Shown here: positions 37,451-47,410 of the stretch, piece by piece
Layout of the letters: the number at the start of each line of letters is the position of its first letter
Numbering within the stretch: position 1 is the stretch's first letter
DNA from: Sipunculus nudus
Taxonomy: Eukaryota; Annelida; Sipuncula; Golfingiida; Sipunculidae
NCBI GenBank assembly: GCA_026874595.1
Contig: CM049306.1
Location: 77,716,142-77,780,141 of the forward strand
Length of the DNA stretch: 64,000 nucleotides
Reading direction: 5' to 3'
Position numbers and translations under genes: made by a program
Notes under the pieces: model-generated
What the model was told of the DNA's origin: nothing
The model's input: the letters and a program-made list of their open reading frames with translations, nothing else
The model's database searches: none

Positions 37451-38558
37451 GGCCGGCAACGGAGAATCTCTCGGTGCGAGACAAAGGCGGGAGGAATCGG
37501 AATCGATATCATCTGTGCCACATACACATGTAGTCCACCCCGACACCCCACGTACCATCGACGAAGACGCCGCACTGGGACTGTGGAGCCTGGAAAGACA
37601 TCTCATTTGGTGGGGCACCCGTGAACTCGGTCGGTTGGATAAAAAAACGGAAGCAACCTTGAACGAGAAGCGATTACCGCAGGACGTGACACGTGACGAT
37701 AATCACATTCCATACACGACAGGCGAACTGACACCGCACGTACCGAAGTACCTGGCAAGCTTATCGGAACAAGCGGACTTTATCCCTCGCCTGGCAGCAA
37801 GCCGCAGACACCTGCAGCAGCTGAGCGCTTCGGGTGTTCACGAGGCCGACGTTTACAAACTATCTCTCACGAGGCTTTTGCAAAGCACCTACTGGAAGAC
37901 GATGTCACGTGAGACACCAGGCGTGTCACACCTCGCTGATGAACGTACCACAGACAGCGTACACTTCGATGAAAGTGATCGTCCACGCAAACAACGTAAG
38001 GATACAATGAGATACCTCCGCACGTCAGTAAACAGTTACCTGAAAGCCGCGAGAAACGCGGTCCTGAAGACATACGCCGATACCGAACACGTATTCAGGA
38101 ACAGGCGGACACACCAGATAACCTGTGAGAGGCAGGTACGGAAATTAGCCTGGATCCATCTGATATCAGACTTGTGTTACGGTTGCAGTTACAATGAAAT
38201 GCTTGACATCTTCAACGGGGTTATGAAACGCATGGGGCACGGGTGCATGCTGACATGCCGTCTATCTTGCAGCGTCTGCCAGGAGAATTGTGAGGAAGCT
38301 GCACGCGATCACCCGAAGAAAAGCGGGCAGGCGGAATACGTGGTGTTCAGCCAGTGCGAACATTACGTGTGCCTTGCGTGTTACAAAAAAATGGCACAAG
38401 TACATACAGACAACAGAGCGAGAGGAGTAGCAACCACGGAACACATTCCGTGCCCGCAGTGCCGCACGCCAGTGCGACTCGTGTCAACCATAAAGTGGCG
38501 ACCGATGGACTCTCGTTCCTGTGTGCAGGTCGTAGCTGACGGTCATTATTTCACATGA
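37371..38558 (+). CDS. RING-finger protein (probable E3 ubiquitin ligase)
   Basis: The product is 395 aa. The C-terminal RING has C3HC4 spacing: CSVC (300-303), CEH (329-331), C334, C337 and CPQC (361-364). The loop before the third ligand and the one before the last pair are long, as in RING proteins of large invertebrate DNA viruses. The N-terminal 280 residues are helical and Arg/Lys-rich without a recognised domain. RING proteins recruit E2 enzymes; here a role in degrading host factors or regulating viral expression is inferred. The ATG at 37371 lies inside the preceding gene; an in-frame ATG at about 37377 is equivalent. Confidence 0.65.
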   Translation: MGMSVLNHDVLQSLQPLAPISLRRRTEAGNGESLGARQRREESESISSVPHTHVVHPDTPRTIDEDAALGLWSLERHLIWWGTRELGRLDKKTEATLNEKRLPQDVTRDDNHIPYTTGELTPHVPKYLASLSEQADFIPRLAASRRHLQQLSASGVHEADVYKLSLTRLLQSTYWKTMSRETPGVSHLADERTTDSVHFDESDRPRKQRKDTMRYLRTSVNSYLKAARNAVLKTYADTEHVFRNRRTHQITCERQVRKLAWIHLISDLCYGCSYNEMLDIFNGVMKRMGHGCMLTCRLSCSVCQENCEEAARDHPKKSGQAEYVVFSQCEHYVCLACYKKMAQVHTDNRARGVATTEHIPCPQCRTPVRLVSTIKWRPMDSRSCVQVVADGHYFT

Positions 38559-38825
38559 CGGGTACGGGTGATTCTTGCCTGAACCAGCCAGATTGCGCAA
38601 CGGCTATTGGCGCTGACATTTTCTACGTGCAGGTGCAAGTACGGCGTGACGTCAGCAAGCGGGTCATGCTTAGACGAGCAATTTCTGAGAGCGCCTATTG
38701 GCTGGTTTTGGCCGCCTGTTTGTCCTTGCCGTGAACATATTTAACCGGTTCGCCGTTACAGATCAGACACTTTGTTACTGCAAGTCTAACTGTGCGCACA
38801 AGGTGCCACAACAACAAGACAAAGG

Positions 38826-40292
38826 ATGGCAGACCGTCTGCACAGTGTTCCATTCGTTCCGATCAACATATATTCAAGAGCAGATGTGGAAGGAGGACTG
38901 CTACCGGGTATGTCTGCGCGTTTACGTGTTCGCGATAACAAAGCACGTGTACTCATCAAAGCACTCAACTGGTCAACCCAACAGATGTGGCGTGACCAGG
39001 AAAGACTGAGATCAAGTGCAGACGGTGAGCACGGGTTACCGTCGTCCCTGTGTATGGAGACATGGGAAACAATGATGCGCGACATGTCGCGGTTCACCAT
39101 GGATTCCTCACACACCGACAACTGCAGGACATTGAAGGAATCAGGAGTCTCCTTGAAAACCGTAGAGGGGATCTGTCAGATGCACGACATAGAGTGGCTG
39201 TTCACGGGTCCCGAGGGTGAGATGACTTTTGATCTGTCTGGCAATCACAGTGCGCTCGGTCAATATGGTGTTGCGTACCTGCTGTACCTGCTGTGGCACA
39301 TGGGATACACCGTAAACGCGCCCCTGACCTGCTTGGAAGCAGGTTTACTGAGTGTGCACCAGATACAACAGATTCCCATCCTTAACACGAAAACAGGGGA
39401 ACCCGCTGAAACAAACCCGCAGACTGTTTACCGACCGTGTGTGAAACACGTGATTTCGAACGAAGGACACCTGTTCCAACAGATATGCTGCATGCCCGTT
39501 GTGGATGTAACGTCTCACCGGTACACCGAACGTCAGGTGCGCGATCCGCCGCAGACAATGCTCCGCAAGGCGTCAAGGGTTCACATTCGTAACGTGTGTA
39601 TGCTGCATATCGGAAAACACGTCAGCACGAAAGTATCACTGCTGACGGCAAAACAAATACCGCGCCGCAAAGACATCTTTCGCATCCTGTGCGACACCTG
39701 GCGCTCAATGGGGGAATGTTTCCAAATGCCCACCAAGCTGGGTACCGATATGCCTGCTTTGTCAGAGGGAACAGACCACGACAAGCAACCACACATCATG
39801 CTGAACGCCCTGGTTCACGTGCTCGGATGTAAGCTCCAGAAAACAATGTACGCAGTCAGAGGGAAAAGGACACACAGTGAAAAGACTGACGTCCACTGGC
39901 TCGTACTGGAGATACCAGAGGAAAAGATATTGTCACTGCGGAACGCCAGGTTCATTAGTTTCACGTTGTTTTACATGTGGTTCTCCTTGGGATGGGAGTT
40001 GGAACTCGCCAACTGCGACGCCGCGACCGGAATGTTCACGCTCGTACGCACGCAATACGCAAAAATTGAAAGAAAAACGTACAACGTCGGATGCGTCGCC
40101 ACCCCGTACGGCAAGTGGGTTTACGCGTGCACGAACGGCTGCAACACATGTTTGGCTGGCACAGGTACCGGGCACACGTATCAAAGTGTATGGAAAGTGA
40201 GAGTTGCAACAGAACCAGACGTCGTCCAAGCGAAATCTGTAAGACTGGTCGCGGGTCCAAACGATACCCGGCGCACCTCATGCTGTCCGTGA
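38826..40292 (+). CDS. unidentified 488-residue protein
   Basis: The product is 488 aa from an ATG at 38826, with a TATTTAA-type box about 90 bases upstream (near 38734). A globular alpha/beta composition is visible; no signal peptide. Hydrophobic stretches (GVAYLLYLLWHMGY near 150-162 and SFTLFYMWFSLGWELE near 385-400) look like buried helices rather than membrane spans. The C-terminal part has four closely spaced cysteines (about 438-450), a possible metal site. AATAAA follows at 40448-40453. Confidence 0.6.
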   Translation: MADRLHSVPFVPINIYSRADVEGGLLPGMSARLRVRDNKARVLIKALNWSTQQMWRDQERLRSSADGEHGLPSSLCMETWETMMRDMSRFTMDSSHTDNCRTLKESGVSLKTVEGICQMHDIEWLFTGPEGEMTFDLSGNHSALGQYGVAYLLYLLWHMGYTVNAPLTCLEAGLLSVHQIQQIPILNTKTGEPAETNPQTVYRPCVKHVISNEGHLFQQICCMPVVDVTSHRYTERQVRDPPQTMLRKASRVHIRNVCMLHIGKHVSTKVSLLTAKQIPRRKDIFRILCDTWRSMGECFQMPTKLGTDMPALSEGTDHDKQPHIMLNALVHVLGCKLQKTMYAVRGKRTHSEKTDVHWLVLEIPEEKILSLRNARFISFTLFYMWFSLGWELELANCDAATGMFTLVRTQYAKIERKTYNVGCVATPYGKWVYACTNGCNTCLAGTGTGHTYQSVWKVRVATEPDVVQAKSVRLVAGPNDTRRTSCCP

Positions 40293-40915
40293 TCAAAACA
40301 TTTGACCGGCTTCGTAATGGCTGCGTGTAAGTGAAAGGACTTGTGTGAAGGACTTGTGTTAAAATTGTCATGTATTATATTCATGTATTGAATTGGTTAC
40401 AGTGTATTTTGTGTTTCAGTTTTTCTTGACGTTTACTAGTTAGTTTTAATAAACAATATGTACTTGGTTGAACGTGTTTGTTTGGTTTGATGATGCCCTG
40501 CGCGAATCAAGATGGGACTGAAACATCTATGTCTGTACGAACGGAACGTAGCAAATACCTCCCCTCACAATTTGCAAACACAGTCTAACGTTTGATCATG
40601 TATGCTCAAATCCAGATAGCAGGTCGCTAACCCTCTCCCTTCCCTGATTATTGCAACACGGATTGCCCGGCTGAAGCTTTTGTAAACTGATGTCATACCC
40701 CTTAAATGCGTTTCGCTCACCATTCCTCTCCCCGCCCCTGCCCGCCACTATCCCTGTCTTCACTGAAACACGTGTATGGGCGTAACGATGTTCTGGTTAT
40801 CTAGGTCAGTATTTGCATACACAGCAGTGGCTTCCATGACAACCGACACCGCGTCGCAGCGTGTGTTGTGGCATGCGGGCCGTCACATTAGCGGATATTG
40901 CCCTGCACAGTTGAC
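40293..40915. other. intergenic region upstream of the MULE-like gene
   Basis: It has AATAAA at 40448-40453 for the upstream gene, then about 450 bases without a credible gene. No terminal inverted repeat of a transposon was recognised here. Confidence 0.45.
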
Positions 40916-42715
40916 ATGCCGACCCAGTGCGAGCGACGTTCGAACCCGGAAAACATGCAGTTACAGAAGAAACGGTCGAACTCAACGCCAGAAGCATCAC
41001 CCAAAAACAAAAGGCAGAGGCTTTCCGTCACCCTGTGCGACATAAACAGCAGCAGCGTTGAAAGCAGTCCCTCTGGCCCGGACAAGGAAAAAAACCTCCA
41101 CGTCAGCCTTTGTGACGTACTGTCTGGCTCTTGCCACTCGAGCCCGCGATCAACACAGAACTCGCCTCGGTGCCTGAGCAAGAGCGGACAAGGTCAAGGA
41201 CAACGTGACGCTGCAGACATCTACGGGACGCCTGACGTGTTTGACGAAACGTCGGTCACAGGAAGCGATGACGAACACGCCGACGCCGAACAGGAAACGC
41301 TCCTCGATCAGGCGAACCGGACAAAATGGCACTTGGTATCCGGTGGCAGCAAACGGGGTAAGGACAAACTTTTCACAGATACAGGGTACAGTTTCACAGT
41401 GAAATTCCGGAGGAACGGCGTCGTCTACTGGAACTGCATCAAACGCAACAAACGCGCCCGCTGCCAAGCTTCCGTCGTGCAAAGAACAAGAGGCGGCAAA
41501 CACCATTTCCAACCCGGCATTCATTCCCACACACACGATCCCCTCCCGGGTGCTCACAGGGCTGCCGAGATATCGTGGAGCATAAAGAAAAAGGCAGAAG
41601 CTGACCTGTTCGCGCCGGCAGGCGAGGTGGTGGAAGGGGTTTTACGCAGGGACCTGAAACCCGGCGAAATCTGCACGGCCATACCTAAAACCAAACACCT
41701 GATACGCGCAGCAAACAGGCACAGACAGAACAAGAGACCTCCTCACCCCAGGAACCTCGACTTCCACTTGGAAGAAAGAGCCGTCCCAACAGATTTCCTG
41801 CACGGTGACATACAAACCGACGGCAAGAGGCACCTCGTGTTTGCAACACGCAACATGCTGCAACTGCTCGCCAAAGCGAAACGGTGGTACATGGACGGCA
41901 CCTTCAAGCTCGTGAAACACCCTTTCACCCAGTTGTACAGCGTGCACGTGTTCATACGCCGCAACGACACTTACAAACAGGTCCCACTGGTGTTCGTGTT
42001 GATGTCCGGGAAACGTGAAAAGGATTACGTTGACGTTTTCAAACACTTGATGGGGTTGCTGCCCCCGACCACGTGCGTACAAGAAATAATGCTGGACTTC
42101 GAGAAGGCTGTATGGAACGCCGTCAGGAAGGTCATGCCGAGCGTCCGGTTAAAAGGATGCGCTTTCCACTGGACCCAAGCCGTATGGAGGCATGTGCAAA
42201 GCCTGGGCCTGCAGTCGGCCTACACCCGCAACAACCTGGTACACAAGACATGCCGACGGTTGCTAGCACTGCCTTTCCTACCAGCATCGGAGATACCAGG
42301 GGCTTTCAACCGTCTGGAAAACGCCACACTCAAACAGTCACTGCGCAGGTTGACCCGCTACGTGCGGAAGACGTGGATAAACTCTACAACGTGGCCTCCC
42401 GCCGCCTGGTCCGGATTCATGCAGAGCGTGAGAACCAACAATGACTGTGAAGGGTGGCACCGCAGGATACAAAGCCGGGTGAAAAGGACAAATATTTCTC
42501 TGTACCTGTTAATAGCCCTCCTGTACGAGGAGGCCTTAAACATAAGAGTTCAGGTGCAGCTGTTGCCAGAACATAAAGTCGCCCGCTACCAACGGTCACT
42601 GTACAGGGACATGCAAGGTCGCTTGTTCGAGCTGTGGGCACAATACCAGGAAGGGGCCCTGTCACCCGACCAACTGTTGAAGCAATGCGCCAGGGTGTAC
42701 GCACCCGCACTGTGA
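40916..42715 (+). CDS. FLYWCH zinc finger - MULE transposase domain protein
   Basis: The product is 599 aa. A disordered basic N-terminus with a KNKRQR nuclear-type signal (about 30-36) is followed by a FLYWCH-like zinc finger (about 140-207), with VYWNC (C174), C183 and the HSHTH cluster (203-207). The MULE-type DDE transposase core comes next: WYMDGTF (Asp327), the strand LYSVHVF, EIMLDFEKA (Asp394), the CAFHWTQAVW zinc-like C/H pair (415, 418) and TNNDCEGWH (Glu512). All three acidic residues are present, so catalysis is possible. FLYWCH plus MULE is the layout of animal Mutator-like elements. No flanking terminal repeats are obvious, so it may be an exapted gene, for example a DNA-binding regulator. 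The frame extends upstream to 40898 through a TTG; the ATG at 40916 is used. Confidence 0.75.
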   Translation: MPTQCERRSNPENMQLQKKRSNSTPEASPKNKRQRLSVTLCDINSSSVESSPSGPDKEKNLHVSLCDVLSGSCHSSPRSTQNSPRCLSKSGQGQGQRDAADIYGTPDVFDETSVTGSDDEHADAEQETLLDQANRTKWHLVSGGSKRGKDKLFTDTGYSFTVKFRRNGVVYWNCIKRNKRARCQASVVQRTRGGKHHFQPGIHSHTHDPLPGAHRAAEISWSIKKKAEADLFAPAGEVVEGVLRRDLKPGEICTAIPKTKHLIRAANRHRQNKRPPHPRNLDFHLEERAVPTDFLHGDIQTDGKRHLVFATRNMLQLLAKAKRWYMDGTFKLVKHPFTQLYSVHVFIRRNDTYKQVPLVFVLMSGKREKDYVDVFKHLMGLLPPTTCVQEIMLDFEKAVWNAVRKVMPSVRLKGCAFHWTQAVWRHVQSLGLQSAYTRNNLVHKTCRRLLALPFLPASEIPGAFNRLENATLKQSLRRLTRYVRKTWINSTTWPPAAWSGFMQSVRTNNDCEGWHRRIQSRVKRTNISLYLLIALLYEEALNIRVQVQLLPEHKVARYQRSLYRDMQGRLFELWAQYQEGALSPDQLLKQCARVYAPAL

Positions 42716-43213
42716 ACATGGAGGGCCTGTGTTAAATCGAATGTTTGTATATAATGCAAACCGATGTGTTATGTGTTTGTAAAGTGATGCTGTTGAAACT
42801 ACCGTAACAAAAATATTTGTGTCGCGGTAGAAAAGAATAAAGGTTTTGTGGTTCACAAACAGTCATTCACAAGTGGGTTCACAATCATTTCGTGTTTGAG
42901 CATGAGAGATAAAAACAAAACAAAACCTTGACATAGTACAAATGTGTTTATTGTATAAAGCTGCACATCACACGATGTATACAGTCACCCTTGCCTTACC
43001 CTACCCACACAGATAAATGGGGTGGTTAACACGTATGAAACACTGTACAATTCCAAATATATATCATAACACACAAACTGCATGACACTAACAACTGTAC
43101 AAAAGAAAACATCTTGATTATACTATACATGGTCTAAGTATATACAGAGCTAGTCGTCCGAATGCGACAGAAAGGTCCTTGTTCCATTTTATCCTCCTCG
43201 ACTGCAGCAAATC
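42716..43213. other. convergent intergenic region
   Basis: It holds AATAAA at 42836-42841 for the MULE-like gene and TTTATT at 42947-42952 for the minus-strand lectin gene. The remaining 260 bases show no gene. Confidence 0.5.
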
Positions 43214-44521
43214 TTAACGTATGCAGACGTTTAAAGCATTGGTGACAATAGACAGCAGCAGTAATGTGTCTGCACACGGCTTTCGAAAACCGGCAGACAG
43301 ATTTCTCATTGCGTTTGTGGGAGCAACTGTGGAAATATCGGGCTGTGGATCGACGGGTATCATGGGACTGGGACTTGTGAGCGAACGTACATTAACATAG
43401 CCGTCTTTGTTTGCGTTGTTGGATATAGAAGAAACAGTGCTAGGTGCAGGGCTGCTGCCTGAAAATAGTATATACGGAGCGCCTGGTTCAGAGTCGTCTC
43501 CTGACGACATGTATGCGTCTTTGCATACACCTGGATCACGTGCAGATAGTCCTAAGGGGTCGGCAAACGCATGTACGTGCAGCTGATGTGGAATACGGAG
43601 CGGGTACCGGGAGGTGCCAGTATCCTGAGCCGGGCTGACAGACAAGTCGTACGCAGACGCGACGCTCTGGTGCCGTTCGATGGTGTTCATACAAATCACC
43701 TGGTGGCGGCTGTGGCACGGCACAGCTTTCCACAAGAAACCTTTGGGGAATTTCCTGACAATGGCACAGTTTATATTTGGCTTAGGTTGGTCTTTGTACC
43801 AAAAGTAAATGTCTGGAATAGCAGACCGGTTGCCTGAGAAATGGTATTCCCAAACGTGGTCCACAACATCAAGCCAGTACACGTGACGCGCTAAAACAGA
43901 CTTGTAGAGCACTCTGGACAATGCCTTTATCTCTTTTTCGTTCTTGACCGAGGCCAACCGCGCTCCTATGCTAACACACAGATTCCTAGCCTCAAACCAA
44001 CTGCTGACACCAGGTCCGAATATGTAGCAAGGTCCGTTCTGGTGTTTGCATTCACAGTAATGTCCTGAAAACCACAGAGGACACCCGGTAGCGGTAGGCA
44101 GTTCGCAGACATAACCAAAGTCAACGTCGCGTCCATTGCAGTAAAAGGGGAGGAGGGTGTTCCCCCTAGGTCTCAACAGAGCGCAATGTTTCCCCGGCAT
44201 ATTGTACACCTGGCGTATAGTACCGCAGAAACGATAACGGCCAGACACGCGCCACTGTTTGAGCATCTTCCCTTTCAGAGAGATCCATGATTCCGTAACA
44301 CCAGCGCTGCTCATAAAGGCAGTCAGTCTTTCATGAAACGCTACAGCGTCTGACACATTGTCGGGTACAGGCAGGGCCCACGTCTCCCCTCCTAAGATAC
44401 TGCACGCGTGCCCGGCTTCAGCGTTTGTCACCGACAACCCGAGAGAACGGAACGCGGGATGTGGACGGCCAGCAGACGTAGAGACGAACAACAACAGATA
44501 CAGCAGATGGAAAGGTACCAT
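43214..44521 (-). CDS. secreted/membrane protein with two C-type lectin-like domains (copy 1)
   Basis: The product is 435 aa. A signal peptide covers about residues 1-18. A first C-type lectin-like domain (about 25-145) has LPVPDN, ESWISLKG, a Trp-x-VSG strand, HCALLR and a terminal C-x2-L. A second (about 160-275) has SSWFEARNLCVSIGARLASVKNE, the WLDVVDHVWEY strand, DIYFWYKDQP, NCAIVRK and a final cysteine (QVICM). No calcium-binding EPN/QPD plus WND set is visible, so glycan binding is doubtful. A Ser/Thr/Pro-rich stalk (about 290-410) and a short C-terminal hydrophobic stretch suggest a GPI anchor or single span. Two homologues follow upstream on the same strand (44960-46069, 46379-47410), but this copy is the most divergent. 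The start is an ATG at 44521, with a TATA box at 44683-44690. Confidence 0.75.
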   Translation of the reverse strand: MVPFHLLYLLLFVSTSAGRPHPAFRSLGLSVTNAEAGHACSILGGETWALPVPDNVSDAVAFHERLTAFMSSAGVTESWISLKGKMLKQWRVSGRYRFCGTIRQVYNMPGKHCALLRPRGNTLLPFYCNGRDVDFGYVCELPTATGCPLWFSGHYCECKHQNGPCYIFGPGVSSWFEARNLCVSIGARLASVKNEKEIKALSRVLYKSVLARHVYWLDVVDHVWEYHFSGNRSAIPDIYFWYKDQPKPNINCAIVRKFPKGFLWKAVPCHSRHQVICMNTIERHQSVASAYDLSVSPAQDTGTSRYPLRIPHQLHVHAFADPLGLSARDPGVCKDAYMSSGDDSEPGAPYILFSGSSPAPSTVSSISNNANKDGYVNVRSLTSPSPMIPVDPQPDISTVAPTNAMRNLSAGFRKPCADTLLLLSIVTNALNVCIR

Positions 44522-44959
44522 GACGATACAGAACAGCGTTCACACACTGAGAGAACTTGCTCTAGCATAGAACAAGCGTTACACGTAACAACACTTACTG
44601 CAACAGAGGCTTCGGTCCGACGGAACACCAGGCTGCTGTGAAGACTGGGCGAATATGATTCAAATCTCCGGCAGACGTGGTCTTTATATAGCTGCGTGAT
44701 GCAGCAGTCGTCGTGTCAAGTACGTGACATTGCGTCATGTTACACCCCGGGAATGTTTCGGGAAAAACCAGGTTTAATTTTCGTTACAGCAGCAGGAGTG
44801 TTAAAACATCCGCCTCAATTAAAAAAAAATGAAATATCTGATAAGCAAGTGATTTACATGCGTCACGTTGTGTCATGTTACTTCCTGGATAATATCTTCC
44901 GCGCATGTGAATCCCCATACGGGGGCGTATTGTTTTTCATGACCCTTCCGTCTGATGTT
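44522..44959. other. intergenic region between lectin copies 1 and 2
   Basis: It holds the TATA box of copy 1 (minus strand, TATATAAA at 44683-44690) and an A-rich run near 44819-44830. The last 60 bases match the region just past the stop of copy 3, so they belong to the duplication. Confidence 0.5.
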
Positions 44960-46069
44960 TTAGATTGACGTAATGATACTGACGCACAGTGATAGACATG
45001 TACGTATGATAACGGCGTGCGATATAGAGCGGTGTGATGACGCGGTAGAATATGTCCCAGTAGCAGTATCAGTATCCGATGCGTTGTGCGGGTAGCGTGT
45101 AGGCACGTTGACCATTGCGCCATTACGTCTTTTCGATAGAGAACGATGACTCATGCAGACGATTTGATGGCGGCTTTCGCAGTCCACAGCTTCCCAGAAA
45201 TATCCGTCTGGGTATTTCCTTACTACGGCACAGTTTTTCGCGGTGGCAGGTTGTTGTCTGTACCAAAAGTACATGTCGGAAACCGCAGTCCGGTTTCCAG
45301 GCAGACGATATTGCCAAACGTGGTTCACCAGGTCCACAAAATAATTGCCTGATAGAAATTTCTTCTTAAGGAACAAAGACAGAGTTTTTGCTTCCTTCTC
45401 ATTATGAACGACGGCCAGGCGTGCCCCTATGTAAACGCACATGCTATTAGCCGCAAACCAATCGGGGGCGCCACGGATTATCACATAGCACTGTCCTTTT
45501 TGCACCGTGCACAGACGACTGAAGAACCACCGGCTGGAGGATGATACCTGACATAAGCCATCATTCCTGTCTTCAGTGCAGTTTACAGATACAGCAGCTT
45601 CATATCTGGTCTTAATAAGAGCGCAGTGTTTGGGTCGTATCCCGTTTTCTTGCACTTCGCCGGTGAAAGGTTTCGTCCCGGACACCTGCCATTTTTTTAG
45701 TGTATTCCCTTTCAGCGAAATCCACGCTTCGGAAATACCAGCACTGTTCATGAAAGCGGTCAATTTTGTGTGGAACGATAACCCGTCATAGTTGTCATCC
45801 GGTGCAGGCAGGTACCACCTGCCATCCTGTAACATACCGCACGCATACTGGGCCTCGCTGTTTGTCAGATTGATGTCGACGAATCTGAATGCATGATACG
45901 GAGAAAGGGCAGCAGATCTCGGAGTCACAGAGGTTGCCAGACATAGGTCACTGTACAGTAAAAAAAATACAGAAAGCCGGAAGATACACCCCATCAATAC
46001 AAAAAACAGTACCAAATGGTAAGCAAACCTCTGCGAACACGAACTCCAGTGACCAGCAGCGGCACCCAT
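44960..46069 (-). CDS. C-type lectin-like surface protein (copy 2)
   Basis: The product is 369 aa. A hydrophobic leader (about residues 15-45) acts as signal peptide or anchor; an internal ATG 25 codons in (MGCIFRL) would give a cleaner signal peptide. The two C-type lectin-like domains (about 55-165 and 175-300) carry LTNSEAQYACGML, LPAPDD, ESWISLKG-type (here EAWISLKG), HCALIK, WFAANSMCVYIGARLAVVHNE and DMYFWYRQQP. The protein ends in a hydrophobic stretch (about 348-369), probably a GPI signal or membrane anchor. It is very close to copy 3 in protein and DNA. TATATAACC at about 46123-46131 (minus) fits a start at 46069; the frame extends to 46084 only via GTG. Confidence 0.75.
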   Translation of the reverse strand: MGAAAGHWSSCSQRFAYHLVLFFVLMGCIFRLSVFFLLYSDLCLATSVTPRSAALSPYHAFRFVDINLTNSEAQYACGMLQDGRWYLPAPDDNYDGLSFHTKLTAFMNSAGISEAWISLKGNTLKKWQVSGTKPFTGEVQENGIRPKHCALIKTRYEAAVSVNCTEDRNDGLCQVSSSSRWFFSRLCTVQKGQCYVIIRGAPDWFAANSMCVYIGARLAVVHNEKEAKTLSLFLKKKFLSGNYFVDLVNHVWQYRLPGNRTAVSDMYFWYRQQPATAKNCAVVRKYPDGYFWEAVDCESRHQIVCMSHRSLSKRRNGAMVNVPTRYPHNASDTDTATGTYSTASSHRSISHAVIIRTCLSLCVSIITSI

Positions 46070-46124
46070 GCCAGTCCTTCTCACAAGACTGTGCGCATGT
46101 GGCGTTCATGTTGCCCGGTGATGG

Positions 46125-46131
46125 TTATATA
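46125..46131 (-). promoter_or_regulatory. TATA box of lectin copy 2
   Basis: The minus strand reads TATATAA, about 56 bases before the ATG. The same box with the same flanks (GTGACTATATAACCA-like) occurs at 47543-47549 in front of copy 3, so the promoter was duplicated with the gene. Confidence 0.5.
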
Positions 46132-46378
46132 GTCACCTGTGATGACGTATACACTCGGGGGGGGAGGGGAATAAAAATAAAGAGGACATATCTGATAAGC
46201 AAGCGATTTACATGCGTCACGTTGGGTCATGTTACTTCTGCATCACTGGCACACAAACGAAAACAACACAAAAACGATGTTTGATCAGCAAACCAGATAT
46301 AATGTATACAGATCTTCCGTGCATGAGACTCCCCATACGGGGGCGTATTGTTTTTGCATAACCCTTCAGTCTGATGTT

Positions 46379-47410
46379 TTAGATGGACGTAATGATACTG
46401 ACGCACAGTGATAGACACATACGTATGATAACGGCGTGCGATATAGAGCGGTATGATGACGCGGAAGAATATATCTCAGTAGCAGTATCCGATGCGTTGT
46501 GCGGGTAGCGTGTAGGCACGTTGACCATTGCGCCATCACTTCTTGTCGATAAAGAACGATGACTCATGCAGACGATTTGATGGCGGCTGTCGCAGTCCAC
46601 AGCTTCCCAGAAATATCCGTCTGGATATTTCCTTACTACGGCACAGTTTTTCCCGGTATCAGGTCGTTGTCTGTACCAAAAGTACATGTCGGGAACCGCA
46701 GTCCTGTTTCCGCGCAGACGGTATTTCCAAACGTAGTTCACCAGGTCCACCCAATATTCCGTTGCACCGGATATCTTATATTTTATGAACTTACTCAGCG
46801 CTTTAGCTTCCTGTTCATTATGAACGACGGCCAAGCGTGCCCCTATGTAAACGCACATACTTTTAGCTGCAAACCAACTTGCGGCGCCACGCATAATCGC
46901 GTAGCACGGTCCGTACTGTCCGTTGCAGAGATTACTGAAGAACAGGTGGCTGGAAGACGGCACAACGCATATAAACATTTTGACGTCGTCATTACACGAC
47001 TCACTCACAGCAGCTTCATAATGAGATTGTATCCTGGCGCAGTGTCTGTGTTGTTTCCCATTATGTTGTACCGTGCCTTTGAAAGAATTCGTCCCGGACA
47101 CCCGCCATTCGTTTAGCTTGTTCCCTTTCAGCGAAATCCACGCTTCGGAAATACCAGCACTGTTCATGAAAGCAGTCAATTCTGTGTGGAACGATAACCC
47201 GTCATGGCGGTCATCCGGTGCAGGCAGGTACCACCTGCCATCCTGTAACATACCGCACCCATACTGGGCCTCGCTGTTTGTCAGATTGATGTCGAAGAAT
47301 CTGAATGCATGGTACGGAGAAGGGGCAGCAGAACTCTGAGTCAAAGAGTTTGCCAGACAGAAATCACTGTACAGTACCCAAAGTACAAAAAGCCGGCGGA
47401 TACACCCCAT
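46379..47410 (-). CDS. C-type lectin-like surface protein (copy 3)
   Basis: The product is 343 aa. The signal peptide is at about residues 1-22 (MGCIRRLFVLWVLYSDFCLANS), followed by the same two C-type lectin-like domains as copy 2 and the same C-terminal hydrophobic tail. The leader region upstream of 47410 is homologous to the N-terminus of copy 2, but here it is read as a short upstream frame (ATG at 47448, 12 codons) that ends in TGATG over the gene's ATG, so translation may depend on reinitiation. Copy 2 and copy 3 plus their flanks form a tandem duplication of about 1.4 kb. Confidence 0.75.
   Translation of the reverse strand: MGCIRRLFVLWVLYSDFCLANSLTQSSAAPSPYHAFRFFDINLTNSEAQYGCGMLQDGRWYLPAPDDRHDGLSFHTELTAFMNSAGISEAWISLKGNKLNEWRVSGTNSFKGTVQHNGKQHRHCARIQSHYEAAVSESCNDDVKMFICVVPSSSHLFFSNLCNGQYGPCYAIMRGAASWFAAKSMCVYIGARLAVVHNEQEAKALSKFIKYKISGATEYWVDLVNYVWKYRLRGNRTAVPDMYFWYRQRPDTGKNCAVVRKYPDGYFWEAVDCDSRHQIVCMSHRSLSTRSDGAMVNVPTRYPHNASDTATEIYSSASSYRSISHAVIIRMCLSLCVSIITSI

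Noticed and set aside
40293-42950. Intact mobile element around the MULE-like gene
   Set aside because: I could not find matching terminal inverted repeats or a target-site duplication by eye.
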